Origin: Paenibacillus tundrae
GTDB taxonomy: Bacteria > Bacillota > Bacilli > Paenibacillales > Paenibacillaceae
Assembly: GCF_036884255.1 (NCBI RefSeq)
Contig: NZ_CP145605.1
Span: forward strand, 1,860,001 to 1,924,000
Length of the DNA stretch: 64,000 bases
Direction: 5' to 3'
Part shown: positions 9,013 through 17,887 of the stretch, piece after piece
Layout of the letters: each line of letters starts with the position of its first letter
Position numbering within the stretch: the stretch's first letter is position 1
Made by a program: the position numbers and the translations under genes
The notes under the pieces: generated by a model
The model's input: the letters and a program-made list of their open reading frames with translations, nothing else
What the model was told of the DNA's origin: nothing
Databases searched by the model: none

Positions 9013-11265
9013 TTAGGGCTCCGAATGTAATTCTTTGCGGCGATAATCATTAGGTGTAACTCCATTAAATTTCTTGAACATGCGATAAAAATAGGAGCTG
9101 TTCGTGAAGCCTGTTTTCTCGGCAATATCAGCAACGGAGTTCTCAGTCTCAATTAATAGATCTTGAGCTTTCACAATCCGAGTTTCATTAATGACATCAG
9201 TTAACCCTTTAAGCGTTAGTTGCTTATAGAGCCTACTTATATAGATTGGAGACATGGTCAGCTCTTCTGCAATAGAAGTCACGCAGAGGTTTGTGTCCGC
9301 GTAATCCCGTTCAATAATGCTGTTAATTCGGCGGATCAGCTCCTCATGTTTAAGGGTGCGTTTCTCCTCCACCTTGGAACCTAATTCATCGAACAGTTGA
9401 TAGAAGTGAGCATGTACTTCACTGAGATCCTCGGCCTCATGAAGAGGCAGCATCGTCCCGTCCGAGATAGAGTTAAGCGTCAGTTGATTGTTCTTTTTGA
9501 GTGTGTTGCGAACGTGATTTAATGTCATCGTAAGATGTGAGAGAGCTAGCTGGAAGACATTGAACGGATACGTCGCCGTTTCATTTACGATCGTGGTGTA
9601 CACCTGTTTGGCTTCCTCTGTTTTGCCTGTCATCAAATAATCAATGAGCTGTTTTTCCTTGCCAACAGGGAAGGCATACTCCTTAGCATGATAGGCCATG
9701 ATGTCTGACGTGTACAATAGACAGCCAGAACCATGAAATAGTCGATGCAGTGAAGCCTCTGCGGATCTTGCATAAGATGCGATGCAGTCCTCAAGAGACT
9801 TTTCTTCTGGCCCGATTGTAAATGATATGGAGCATTTCAGATGTAGCATGACCGCATCCTGTAGCATTAGCAGCAATTCCTCGATCTTTTGCTCTCCAGC
9901 AGTCGTTGCGTGATCCCCCGAATCTTTCTCGTTAAAAATTAGAGTAATCAGATCCCCGCCCATATCTATGGCTTCGGAATGATGGGTAGTTTCAATCGTT
10001 TCTGTACATATGTTCATCATTGCGTATTTAACCAACTTAACCTCGTCCCGATAGGTATCACAGAAATCGACAAAGCGATCGATTCGAAGCAAAACAAGTC
10101 GAGAGCTACGCAGCACGTCTAAGGATGAACCGTAGAATTTCAATCGCTCGGCAAGTAATCCACCCGTAAAGGTCTCGCGTCTCTGGAGAGCTCCCCGCAA
10201 ATAATCTTGTCTGAGAATGTGCAGGCTTCCTCGCCGCTCTGCTTCCATCACACGCATACGTACCAGAACCTTATCAATAGGATGATACAATTTGCGAGAT
10301 ACAAGGTAAGACAAAAACACACCAGCAACCAATAGACCAAGACAGAATAGGACGGTATGGGTTCTCATATTCCGGATGTCTGTAGTGATCAGATCGTAAG
10401 GCGTGATTCGGACATATCGCCAGCCTAGATTGTCAGGAGAGGTGTAGGTAATTAGTGATTTCTCCCCATCCACTTCAGCGGTAAAGAATGCGGACTGGGC
10501 TTCATTTTGCATAATAGGCTGTATAAACGACTCATTAGAGAGATCCTTCATTAATGCACGTTCACCAAAATCAGACAATAGTTGTCCTTTTTCATTAATA
10601 ATGAATGTATTGCCAGGCTGATCCTCCGAATTGATGTTGGGACTAAGCCAGTCATCCTTAATGTTTACAATGACAGCATAATTCAGCTTGGCATTGTCGT
10701 TGATGGTGTCATAGCACAAATAGGTATAACTGTTGACCTCGGTTTCCTCCGTTGTACCAACCTGATATGTACGTGGGATGGGGACAAAGGGTTTATAGTC
10801 ATGAAATTGTCTGAGAATCTCAGTGATCCCGTGATCATCAATGTCAGAAATAGATTGTTGTCCAGTTCGAACACCATCTGAACTGATGAAAAATTCATTG
10901 CTTTTGGAGTTGTATACATAGATGGATTCAATAAAAGGAAGGGACATGCGGTAGTTATCGAGCTGCTCCATGGCTGGAGTAATTTCATATATGCTCGGTT
11001 TGGAGTATAAGAGCAGAGCGGAAATCGTGTAATCCTGATAAATCTGATAAGACAATGATTTGGCGGTCTCTGTCATTTTGGAAACTTCACGACTCGCCTG
11101 TGTGAGACTATCCATATCGGTACGATAGACTTGGCGCAGAGCAATGCGGTTATAGTTGGCGTATAAAATAACAGAAGCGACTAGCAAGGTAGCGACCGTG
11201 CTGATGATAATGCCAACCAGAATTCGTGTAAACACTTTTTGGCTGTCTTCCGACCGTTTACGCAC
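9013..11265 (-). CDS. Membrane-bound AraC-family transcriptional regulator (YesN-like, two-helix receptor architecture)
   Basis: Transcription factor with an extracytoplasmic sensor. From the GTG at 11265 it has 750 residues. Transmembrane helix 1 is near residues 14-36 (ILVGIIISTVATLLVASVIL) and helix 2 near 315-335; between them lies a roughly 280-residue extracellular region of Cache type. A HAMP-like linker and a long cytoplasmic part follow. The last 100 residues hold two AraC helix-turn-helix motifs (SVTSIAEELTMSPIYISRLY-like and VADIAEKTGFTNSSYFYRMF). I prefer the GTG start because GGAGGGG lies 7 bases upstream; the ATG at 11337 adds 24 residues without a ribosome site. It is divergent from a carbohydrate ABC importer, which it very likely controls in response to an extracellular sugar. 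Its own promoter contains a cre motif. Confidence 0.9.
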   Translation of the reverse strand: MRKRSEDSQKVFTRILVGIIISTVATLLVASVILYANYNRIALRQVYRTDMDSLTQASREVSKMTETAKSLSYQIYQDYTISALLLYSKPSIYEITPAMEQLDNYRMSLPFIESIYVYNSKSNEFFISSDGVRTGQQSISDIDDHGITEILRQFHDYKPFVPIPRTYQVGTTEETEVNSYTYLCYDTINDNAKLNYAVIVNIKDDWLSPNINSEDQPGNTFIINEKGQLLSDFGERALMKDLSNESFIQPIMQNEAQSAFFTAEVDGEKSLITYTSPDNLGWRYVRITPYDLITTDIRNMRTHTVLFCLGLLVAGVFLSYLVSRKLYHPIDKVLVRMRVMEAERRGSLHILRQDYLRGALQRRETFTGGLLAERLKFYGSSLDVLRSSRLVLLRIDRFVDFCDTYRDEVKLVKYAMMNICTETIETTHHSEAIDMGGDLITLIFNEKDSGDHATTAGEQKIEELLLMLQDAVMLHLKCSISFTIGPEEKSLEDCIASYARSAEASLHRLFHGSGCLLYTSDIMAYHAKEYAFPVGKEKQLIDYLMTGKTEEAKQVYTTIVNETATYPFNVFQLALSHLTMTLNHVRNTLKKNNQLTLNSISDGTMLPLHEAEDLSEVHAHFYQLFDELGSKVEEKRTLKHEELIRRINSIIERDYADTNLCVTSIAEELTMSPIYISRLYKQLTLKGLTDVINETRIVKAQDLLIETENSVADIAEKTGFTNSSYFYRMFKKFNGVTPNDYRRKELHSEP

Positions 11266-11371
11266 TACTTTTCCCCTCCATTTCTTCTGTATATATGATA
11301 GGTGAAGCGTAGTTTCGAACGAGTGAAGTTCCTTCACAGATGTCCATAGTCAGCCAGAGCTGGCAAAATAA

Positions 11372-11400
11372 ATTATATATTATGTATGCGTTTACATCAA
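11372..11400 (-). promoter_or_regulatory. Sigma-A promoter of the AraC-type regulator
   Basis: On the minus strand TTGATG (11395-11400) and TATAAT (11372-11377) are separated by 17 bases. The predicted start of transcription is about 100 bases ahead of the GTG start. Confidence 0.75.
11381..11397 (-). promoter_or_regulatory. Perfect cre motif (CcpA site) inside the regulator promoter
   Basis: The minus strand reads ATGTAAACGCATACATA, which agrees at all 17 positions with the cre consensus WTGNAARCGNWWWCAWW. It fills the spacer between -35 and -10, so CcpA binding should block transcription of the regulator when preferred sugars are present (inference from known CcpA action). Confidence 0.75.
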
Positions 11401-11507
11401 TGCTATACAAGGAGTTTGACTGTCAATCTAAACGTAAAGTTCAACTTTCGCGTGATTGTTCACTACGGCTAGCGTATGTACGATATCAACATTTGTGAAC
11501 GTTCGGC

Positions 11508-11561
11508 TGTTCATTTCACTGTTCGTTCGAATTGTTCATATTCACATTAGCAAGATCGTTC
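11508..11561 (+). promoter_or_regulatory. Phased TGTTC-type direct repeats upstream of the ABC importer
   Basis: GTTC-containing words recur at 11508, 11520, 11533 and 11557 (steps of 12, 13 and 24 bases), with further TGTTC at 11457. Direct repeats at near-helical spacing ahead of the transporter genes are what an AraC-type activator would use. No experimental site is known to me. Confidence 0.35.
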
Positions 11562-11670
11562 ATTTTCCGGACAGATGATTCAGTATTCAAGAGCGACAGG
11601 GGCACCTACAATAAAAACCAGAGCTCCACAGCGCACCAGCGCCGTCAAGAAATTCGGGAGGGATCGAGCC

Positions 11671-12576
11671 ATGCTCAAAGAATTGAACAAAAACAAAATG
11701 ATGTTTCTCATGCTGCTGCCTACACTGATCTTTTTTCTGATTAACTCGTATTTTCCGATGGTCGGCATCTACTACGCGTTTACGAGGTATGATTTTGAAG
11801 GTGGTTTGTTTGGTAGCCCGTTTGTAGGATTGGAGAACTTCAAGTTTCTTTGGCAATCAGGAATGCTCCTGAAGCTGACCACCAATACCGTGGGTTACAA
11901 TCTAGCCTTCATTATATTGGGGAACGGACTCGCTATCTTTTGTGCAATCATGTTAAGTGAGATCAGAGGGAAAGTGTTCAAAAAAGTGACCCAATCCGTT
12001 ATGTTTCTACCGTATTTCATTTCATTCGTACTATTAAGTGTAATCGCTTACAACATGTTTAACTATGAATCGGGGTTTGTGAATACGGTGCTGAAGCGCT
12101 TCGAGGCAGGGCCGGTTGATATCTATAATACGCCGTGGATCTGGGTGTTCCTGATCATCATCTTCTATCTATGGAAGAACCTCGGATACAGCATGGTCAT
12201 CTATTTGGCTGCCATTACAGGCATTAGCGATGAATACTATGAGGCGGCTCGGATAGATGGAGCGAATATCTTTCAACGTATCTGGTATATTACGGTTCCG
12301 ATGTTGAAACCAACGTTTGTTATTCTGCTGCTCTTCTCATTAGGAAGTATTATGAAGGGGCAATTTGATCTCTTTTACCAACTTATTGGAAACAACGGGG
12401 TGCTGTATAATGCCACCGATATTATTGATACCTACGTATACCGCTCGTTGAAGGTGACTTTCGATATTGGCATGGCGACGGCTGCTGGCCTCTATCAATC
12501 CCTGTTCGGCTTTATTCTCATCATGACTGTCAATTACATCATCCGCAAAGTGAATGAGGATTACGCATTGTTCTAG
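11671..12576 (+). CDS. Carbohydrate ABC transporter permease, LplB-like
   Basis: Inner-membrane permease of the CUT1 sugar-importer type, with about six membrane helices beginning with MMFLMLLPTLIFFLI. The coupling-helix EAA motif is EAARIDGANIFQRIWYITVP. I place the start at 11671 (M-L-K-E-L-N), 301 residues, since GGGAGG lies 9 bases upstream. The frame is open back to an ATG at 11575, which would add 32 basic residues; some relatives do carry such extensions, so this start is not certain. It heads a three-gene operon (permease, permease, binding protein). No ATPase is encoded here, so a shared MsmX-type ATPase is likely (inference from this class). Confidence 0.9.
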   Translation: MLKELNKNKMMFLMLLPTLIFFLINSYFPMVGIYYAFTRYDFEGGLFGSPFVGLENFKFLWQSGMLLKLTTNTVGYNLAFIILGNGLAIFCAIMLSEIRGKVFKKVTQSVMFLPYFISFVLLSVIAYNMFNYESGFVNTVLKRFEAGPVDIYNTPWIWVFLIIIFYLWKNLGYSMVIYLAAITGISDEYYEAARIDGANIFQRIWYITVPMLKPTFVILLLFSLGSIMKGQFDLFYQLIGNNGVLYNATDIIDTYVYRSLKVTFDIGMATAAGLYQSLFGFILIMTVNYIIRKVNEDYALF

Positions 12577-12606
12577 AACGCCCAATAGGCAGAAGGGAGA
12601 CCAACT

Positions 12607-13506
12607 ATGCATACTCGTGCCAGAGATTCGGAATTTACGATGCTCTTTCAAGTGATCGCGTACACTTTTATCTTGTTTCTTTCCATCATCTGTTTGGTGC
12701 CATTTCTACTCATTCTGTCTGGTTCATTCAGCAGTAATGAATCCATCGTGAGGGATGGATACCATCTGTTTCCCACTGATTTTTCCCTGGAAGGTTACAA
12801 AATGGTATTCAAATTCCCTACACAAGTACTCAAAGCCTATGGTGTCACTGTGTTTACGACCGTTGTAGGAACTGCGCTTGGACTGTTCTTCATCACCATG
12901 GCGGGGTTTGTATTACAACGCAAAGACTTTAAATACCGGAATACATTCTCCTTCTTCATCTACTTTACGACCTTATTCGGTGGAGGACTTGTACCTTGGT
13001 ACATCATGCTGGCGAATTACTTTAACTTGACCGATACGTACACCGTATTGATCTTCCCAGGGCTCATGACACCATTTCTCATCATTTTAATGAAAAATTT
13101 CATTCGATCCGCTGTTCCTGACGAGCTCATTGAGTTTGCCAAAATTGATGGGGCGAATGACTTCCGCATTTACTTCAGTGTTGTATTGAATTTGGCGATG
13201 CCCGGCATTGCCACAGTCGGACTTTTCCTCGCACTCGGATACTGGAATGATTGGTTTACATCATCGCTCTTTATTAACAATCCGGATATGTATCAATTGC
13301 AATTCTATCTATACAACACGATGAACACGATTACGTTTATAGATCAGATGGCGATTGGAACAGGGATTACACTGAGTCAGGATGTGCCCACTGAATCAAC
13401 CAAGATGGCGATGGCGATTATCGTGACTGGACCGATCTTGTTCCTATATCCATTCGTTCAACGTTATTTCGTTAGAGGTCTGACGATTGGTGCGGTTAAA
13501 GGTTAG
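12607..13506 (+). CDS. Carbohydrate ABC transporter permease, LplC/YtcP-like
   Basis: Second permease of the importer, 299 residues with six predicted membrane helices. The EAA loop reads ELIEFAKIDGANDFRIYFSVVLNLAMPG. The C-terminus PFVQRYFVRGLTIGAVKG is typical of this LplC family. The start at 12607 has AAGGGAG 8 bases upstream. It lies 30 bases after the first permease and about 105 before the binding protein. Partner and substrate as for the neighbouring genes. Confidence 0.92.
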   Translation: MHTRARDSEFTMLFQVIAYTFILFLSIICLVPFLLILSGSFSSNESIVRDGYHLFPTDFSLEGYKMVFKFPTQVLKAYGVTVFTTVVGTALGLFFITMAGFVLQRKDFKYRNTFSFFIYFTTLFGGGLVPWYIMLANYFNLTDTYTVLIFPGLMTPFLIILMKNFIRSAVPDELIEFAKIDGANDFRIYFSVVLNLAMPGIATVGLFLALGYWNDWFTSSLFINNPDMYQLQFYLYNTMNTITFIDQMAIGTGITLSQDVPTESTKMAMAIIVTGPILFLYPFVQRYFVRGLTIGAVKG

Positions 13507-13611
13507 AACGCGAAACCGATATGGCTTCAGGGAGGTTGCAGTCCGAACTTTCCTATACCACATCGGATCTGCGCTAACATATACGTTTCAACACAAAAAG
13601 GGAGGATGCAT

Positions 13612-15162
13612 ATGCGAAACAAAACATTTCTTCGGCACCTGTCTCTAATCATTGCCTTGATGATGTTTGCTGGGGTGCTGGCCGCATGTAACACCGGTTC
13701 GGGGGAATCGACACAAGGTAGTGCAGAGGGAGGCTCTTCAACTTCCAAAGGAGACAAAGTAACCCTGCAATTCTACATGCTTGGTGATGCACCTAAAGAC
13801 CTACCGACCATTGAATCAGAGATTAATAAATTGGCTGAGGCTGATCTGAACGTTAACGTCAAATTCAATTACACCTCCTGGACAGACTGGGATCAAAAAT
13901 ATAAATTGCTGCTCTCCTCGGGGCAACCGATAGACCTTATCTTTACGGCCGATTGGACATTCTACCAGTCCTATGCCAAAAAAGGTGCGTTCCTAGCGCT
14001 GGATGAAATGCTGCCTAAGGTTGCACCGACTCTGCAAGCGCATGTACCAGAGGATATGTGGAATGCAGTCAAAATCAATGAAAAAATCTATACTGTTCCT
14101 TCCACATGGATTGAATATGTAACCGAAGGTATTGCTTACCGTGAGGATTTGCGTGAGAAGTATAATTTGCCTAAGCCTGAATCCATGGAGACGCTTGAAG
14201 CATACCTTGAGGGGATCAAAGCGAATGAACCTGATATGATACCGATCGCAGACAGCAATGCGAATCATACCCATGGCATTCGTCAATTGAACTCTAAACT
14301 CGTAAATACAGCAGGTCAGTTACCTTACGGTCTGGACATCATGTATGAGTCACCTTCCAATGTTGCGTCCTATTGGGGTTCAGCACAGCACCTGGAAGAT
14401 CTGAAGACTTATAAACGCTGGATGGACAAAGGATTTTTCCCGAAAAACGTACTGAATGTGAAGGACACCTCCAATTCACTACTGCAAAATGGCAAAGCAG
14501 CTGTGATTCTCTCTGGAGAGAATCCGAACAAATTCAATGCCGACGTGATCAAGATCCAGTCAACGCATCCAGATTGGAAGTTGGGTTATTTCCCATACCC
14601 GAATGCGAAAGGGTTTGCACAACCGGTTCATCCGATTCATAACGGTTTTGCGATTCCACGCAGCAGTAAAAATCCGGAACGCGCATTGGCGTTCTATGAG
14701 AAGCTCGTTACGGATAAACGATACAACTGGCTTACTGAGTATGGCGTAGAGGGTAAAAACTTTGAAGTTCAGGATGGTTACTACAAAATGATTGGCGATG
14801 CTCAGACCAATGGCTTCCCGCGCGAGGGTATGAACGGCTGGGCATGGCGGAATCCAGAATTCATGCTGTACGACAAATCATTTGACGATGTGCTGACCAT
14901 GTTCGAGGAACTCGACAAAATTAAGAAGCCAGATATTTTCACTGGATTTGCAGAGGACTGGACACCGTATCAGGCTGAAAAGGCAGCACTGGAGCAAGTG
15001 GAGAAACAGTATCTTTATCCGCTTAACGTAGGTCTGGTAGCCGATGTCGAGACAGGACTGAACACATTTATGGAGAAGGCGAAGCAAGCGGGACTTGAAA
15101 AAATTCAAAGTGAATACACCAAGCAATGGCAAGAATATCTGAAATCGGCTGGGATTCAATGA
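13612..15162 (+). CDS. Extracellular solute-binding lipoprotein of the sugar ABC importer (DUF3502-type)
   Basis: Substrate-capturing lipoprotein of 516 residues. Signal peptide with lipobox V-L-A-A-C; the lipidated Cys is at about residue 26. A Gly/Ser-rich linker follows, then a family 1 binding fold (VTLQFYMLGDAPKDLPTIE). The last 130 residues resemble the DUF3502 domain of LipO/YtcQ-type proteins. The start is the ATG at 13612, because AAAGGGAGG ends just before the ATG at 13606, leaving no spacing for the latter. The sugar cannot be named. Operon logic (YesN-type regulator, LplB, LplC, binding protein) fits uptake of plant-derived oligosaccharides in Paenibacillus (inference). Confidence 0.9.
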   Translation: MRNKTFLRHLSLIIALMMFAGVLAACNTGSGESTQGSAEGGSSTSKGDKVTLQFYMLGDAPKDLPTIESEINKLAEADLNVNVKFNYTSWTDWDQKYKLLLSSGQPIDLIFTADWTFYQSYAKKGAFLALDEMLPKVAPTLQAHVPEDMWNAVKINEKIYTVPSTWIEYVTEGIAYREDLREKYNLPKPESMETLEAYLEGIKANEPDMIPIADSNANHTHGIRQLNSKLVNTAGQLPYGLDIMYESPSNVASYWGSAQHLEDLKTYKRWMDKGFFPKNVLNVKDTSNSLLQNGKAAVILSGENPNKFNADVIKIQSTHPDWKLGYFPYPNAKGFAQPVHPIHNGFAIPRSSKNPERALAFYEKLVTDKRYNWLTEYGVEGKNFEVQDGYYKMIGDAQTNGFPREGMNGWAWRNPEFMLYDKSFDDVLTMFEELDKIKKPDIFTGFAEDWTPYQAEKAALEQVEKQYLYPLNVGLVADVETGLNTFMEKAKQAGLEKIQSEYTKQWQEYLKSAGIQ

Positions 15163-15214
15163 TTAAGTCTTTGATATGGGAATCGTTGGCTCTGCTCCTT
15201 TAAACTGATACAAG

Positions 15215-15247
15215 AAAGGGTACCTTCATAACGAAGATACCCTTTTT
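15215..15247 (+). terminator. Terminator of the sugar ABC operon
   Basis: AAAGGGTACCTTC pairs with GAAGATACCCTTT (one mismatch) around a short loop, followed by T5. The convergent glycosyltransferase gene ends 27 bases further on. Confidence 0.75.
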
Positions 15248-15273
15248 CGTATAGATATGAGTTGTCAGAAGCT

Positions 15274-16422
15274 TTAAACGCTAGAATGATCGGATGGATA
15301 AGAACGGATTTCTAATAGATCAATGATGCTCTGCGCACTCTGTGTTGGATGATACTTGGCAATCTGAGCCAAATGGCGTTTACGTTTTCGGACAATATCC
15401 GGGTATTTATGTAACAGCCGATTCATCCAGTTCACTACAACATCTAGGGAAGTGATCGCTTCTCCAAGGCCTCTAGAAGTAAAATAATGAACGTTCTCTT
15501 CTTCCTGACCTGGAATCGGATTATGAAATAACATCGGAATACCCTTGGCAAGACCCTCACTGCATGTCATACCACCAGGCTTGGTGATGAGCAGATCGGA
15601 AACCTCCATTAGTTTGTCTACCTCGTTAGTGTACCCGATGATATGAATGTTTTCTTTTTGATATATAGGATTCTGTTCCATGCTGATTCTTACTTTGTCA
15701 TTCCGCCCCAAGCAGAAAATGAGCTGAATATCCTTGTGCCAACGGGTAAGCATCTGATTCACAACTTCATCACTGAGCATTCCCCAACCACCACCCATGA
15801 CTAAAACGGTAGGCATATTTTTCAAATTGAACTTGCTCCGGATCTCTTCACGTCCGGGGTGCTCCCAAAAGTTAGGGTGAACCGGTATGCCTGTTACTCG
15901 AATTTTGTCTACAGATACACCTCTCAGCATCAGTTTGGACTTTACCTCATCTGTAGAGACGAGGTATAAGTCCACCTCAGGGCTGATCCAGGTACCATGA
16001 GCATCATAATCGGTAATTACAGTACACAGTGGCACTTGCACGCCCAATCGCTTCAACCTGGATATCACAGCACTTGGGATGGGATGTGTACAAACGATGA
16101 CATTTGGACGAAGCTGACGAACAATACTGCGTGTATGAGTATAGAACAGCTTATGCAGCGCCAAAGTAGTCAATCGATTTAGAGACTTTTTATATTGATG
16201 TTTGTATACATAGCCGACTAGCTTGGGTTGGTTGGTAACGGTTTTTTTATATGCGGTAATAATCAATGGTGCAACCCGGGGGTTAAGGAAGCTTCCGAGT
16301 TCAAGGACTTTGGTCTGCACATCGGTAGAAAGTTTGCGCAAACTGCTAGATAGGGCGTAAGCCGCTTGAGTGTGTCCTGCACCAAAACCTTCTGATAATA
16401 GTAATACTCGTTTTTTCTCCAC
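15274..16422 (-). CDS. Glycosyltransferase, MGDG synthase / processive diacylglycerol glucosyltransferase-like (GT28)
   Basis: 382 residues with the two-domain GT-B layout of MurG/UgtP relatives. The N-terminal MGDG-synthase motif is GFGAGHTQAAYAL. The central C-T-H-P-x-P motif precedes VITDYDAHGTWI. The C-terminal nucleotide-sugar site holds VMGGGWGMLSDE and LITKPGGMTCSEGLAKGIPML. UgtP of Bacillus makes glucosyl-diacylglycerols from UDP-glucose for membrane lipid and lipoteichoic acid anchors. The exact acceptor here is inferred. GTG start at 16422 with AGGTGA 7 bases upstream. Directly downstream of the PAP2 phosphatase gene on the same strand, consistent with a lipid-metabolism operon. Confidence 0.85.
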   Translation of the reverse strand: MEKKRVLLLSEGFGAGHTQAAYALSSSLRKLSTDVQTKVLELGSFLNPRVAPLIITAYKKTVTNQPKLVGYVYKHQYKKSLNRLTTLALHKLFYTHTRSIVRQLRPNVIVCTHPIPSAVISRLKRLGVQVPLCTVITDYDAHGTWISPEVDLYLVSTDEVKSKLMLRGVSVDKIRVTGIPVHPNFWEHPGREEIRSKFNLKNMPTVLVMGGGWGMLSDEVVNQMLTRWHKDIQLIFCLGRNDKVRISMEQNPIYQKENIHIIGYTNEVDKLMEVSDLLITKPGGMTCSEGLAKGIPMLFHNPIPGQEEENVHYFTSRGLGEAITSLDVVVNWMNRLLHKYPDIVRKRKRHLAQIAKYHPTQSAQSIIDLLEIRSYPSDHSSV

Positions 16423-16472
16423 GCTTGATTCACCTGTTCCTGCTAGGTTTTCCTTCGTCTAACATATCGACT

Positions 16473-17000
16473 TTAAGTCCAGAATGCAACTGTCGCGAGT
16501 GCGACCAAAGTACCGATTGTAGCACCAGCAAGGACATCAGAAGGATAATGCAACCCCAAGTATATTCGGGAGAATCCGACAACAAGCGCTACAGGCAGTA
16601 ATACGCTCAGAAGAAATGGATCCATCGTCATAAATGGCACGGTAACCGAAAAGATCGCGGTGGTGTGTCCAGATGGGAATGAATGATCCGTCAAAGGATT
16701 ACGAAACGTAATCGTGTCTGGTAATGCAAGATAAGGCCGTATACGAGGATACAGCTTCTTGGCGATAGCCACGGGAATATGGCTAACTGCTAGAGCTACA
16801 CAGGCTTGAAGTCCTGTTGTATTCCATGGAGCCGGTGCGAGCAACCATATCAACAGTGAAATGGCGATGGATGATGTCGCCCCGCCCAGATGGGTGAAGT
16901 AATAGAGCCAAAAATTCATAAAACGATTATGAAGTCGACCATTAATCCACATAAACACATTTCGATCATACTCTTGAAACTTAACAAATAAACGGCTCAT
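16473..17000 (-). CDS. PAP2-family phosphatase, undecaprenyl-diphosphatase-like
   Basis: Integral membrane acid phosphatase of 175 residues with five to six helices. All three PAP2 motifs are visible: KKLYPRIRP (K-x6-RP type), FPSGHTT, and SRIYLGLHYPSDV (SR-x5-H-x3-D). BcrC-type members recycle undecaprenyl diphosphate to the carrier used in wall synthesis and confer bacitracin tolerance; others act on phosphatidate or PGP. I place the start at 17000, with AGGAGG 5 bases upstream. The ATG at 17042 adds 14 residues coded by a possible intergenic repeat. The following gene is a lipid glycosyltransferase 50 bases away. Confidence 0.85.
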   Translation of the reverse strand: MSRLFVKFQEYDRNVFMWINGRLHNRFMNFWLYYFTHLGGATSSIAISLLIWLLAPAPWNTTGLQACVALAVSHIPVAIAKKLYPRIRPYLALPDTITFRNPLTDHSFPSGHTTAIFSVTVPFMTMDPFLLSVLLPVALVVGFSRIYLGLHYPSDVLAGATIGTLVALATVAFWT

Positions 17001-17032
17001 ATTGGCCTCCTGCCAGTCAGGCCGCCCCAGAA

Positions 17033-17184
17033 CGTGTCTCATAACTTGCTGAAGTACATCTTTGACCGCCTTTTCCTCTCTGCTGCGTCACTTCCCTTGA
17101 CGTGCCTCGGCACGCCAGCGGAAAACTTCCTAACTTGGAACGGAAATTCGGCAAAATCTGCTTCCTTCAGAATTTTCAGACACG
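17033..17184. repeat. Possible MITE-like element with short terminal inverted repeats
   Basis: CGTGTCT (17033-17039) and AGACACG (17178-17184) bound 152 bases that carry an internal GC-rich hairpin (GCGTGCC/GGCACG region) and no good reading frame. The ends (CGTGTCTGA type) look like intergenic repeats common in Paenibacillus, but only one copy is present in this window, so the call is tentative. Confidence 0.35.
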
Positions 17185-17887
17185 CCCTAATCGGCGGCAG
17201 TATTTCCGGGTAAGTTCTGGTTCCGGTTTTTTGTCCTGATTACTATATAACCGTTTTTTAAGAAGCGTAGGTTATTTCAGGGATATGTTTATCATATTTT
17301 TAAATGTTGTCCTTTTCAAGAAGAAGACATGTGAAGAAAGTAAAATTCATGTTAAAGAGTGGATGAAAACCCAACTTAACATTTTGACTTGGACGAGCCA
17401 AAAAAGATACAATGATTCAATGCTGCTGAAATGAGGTAAGGAATTGTGTGATTTATATTAAACTTTTGTTGAACTTTTTGGGCTCGGTTTGCGTTATTTA
17501 GATATGTAGACTCTGGAGCTATATAGGTATCCAAGAAAAAAAGCAGGGACTATAGAAATAAAAAACAAGCAAACGGCTGAAAATAAGACATAACTGGCAT
17601 GAATGCAAGTGTACAGTATCGCGGAGTGCCAATTTAGCGTTTAATGTTCACATTTCTGCTTCAGGAAGTGAAATTGCGGTTTTGACAAATGGCTAAAAAG
17701 AATCCAAAATCGATAAAGCAGCCAATTAGGTTCTAGCCAAGTTTGAAACATTGTTCAAAGCACTCACGTAGTACTCAAAAGAACAGGGTCATATTCTGCA
17801 CAACAAAAAAAATAAAGATGCAGAAGCAGGAAGAGAAACGTTTGTAAGTTAGTAAAGGGTTTGAATAAAAGGGGGTAACAGAGAACG
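17185..17887. other. Intergenic region of 0.7 kb with promoter candidates
   Basis: No convincing gene. Candidate promoters for the downstream GT2 gene are TTGACT with TACAAT 19 bases on (17384-17414) and TTGACA with CAAAAT 17 bases on (17682-17710). A long AT-rich leader of about 170-470 bases would result. Nothing else stands out. Confidence 0.5.
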
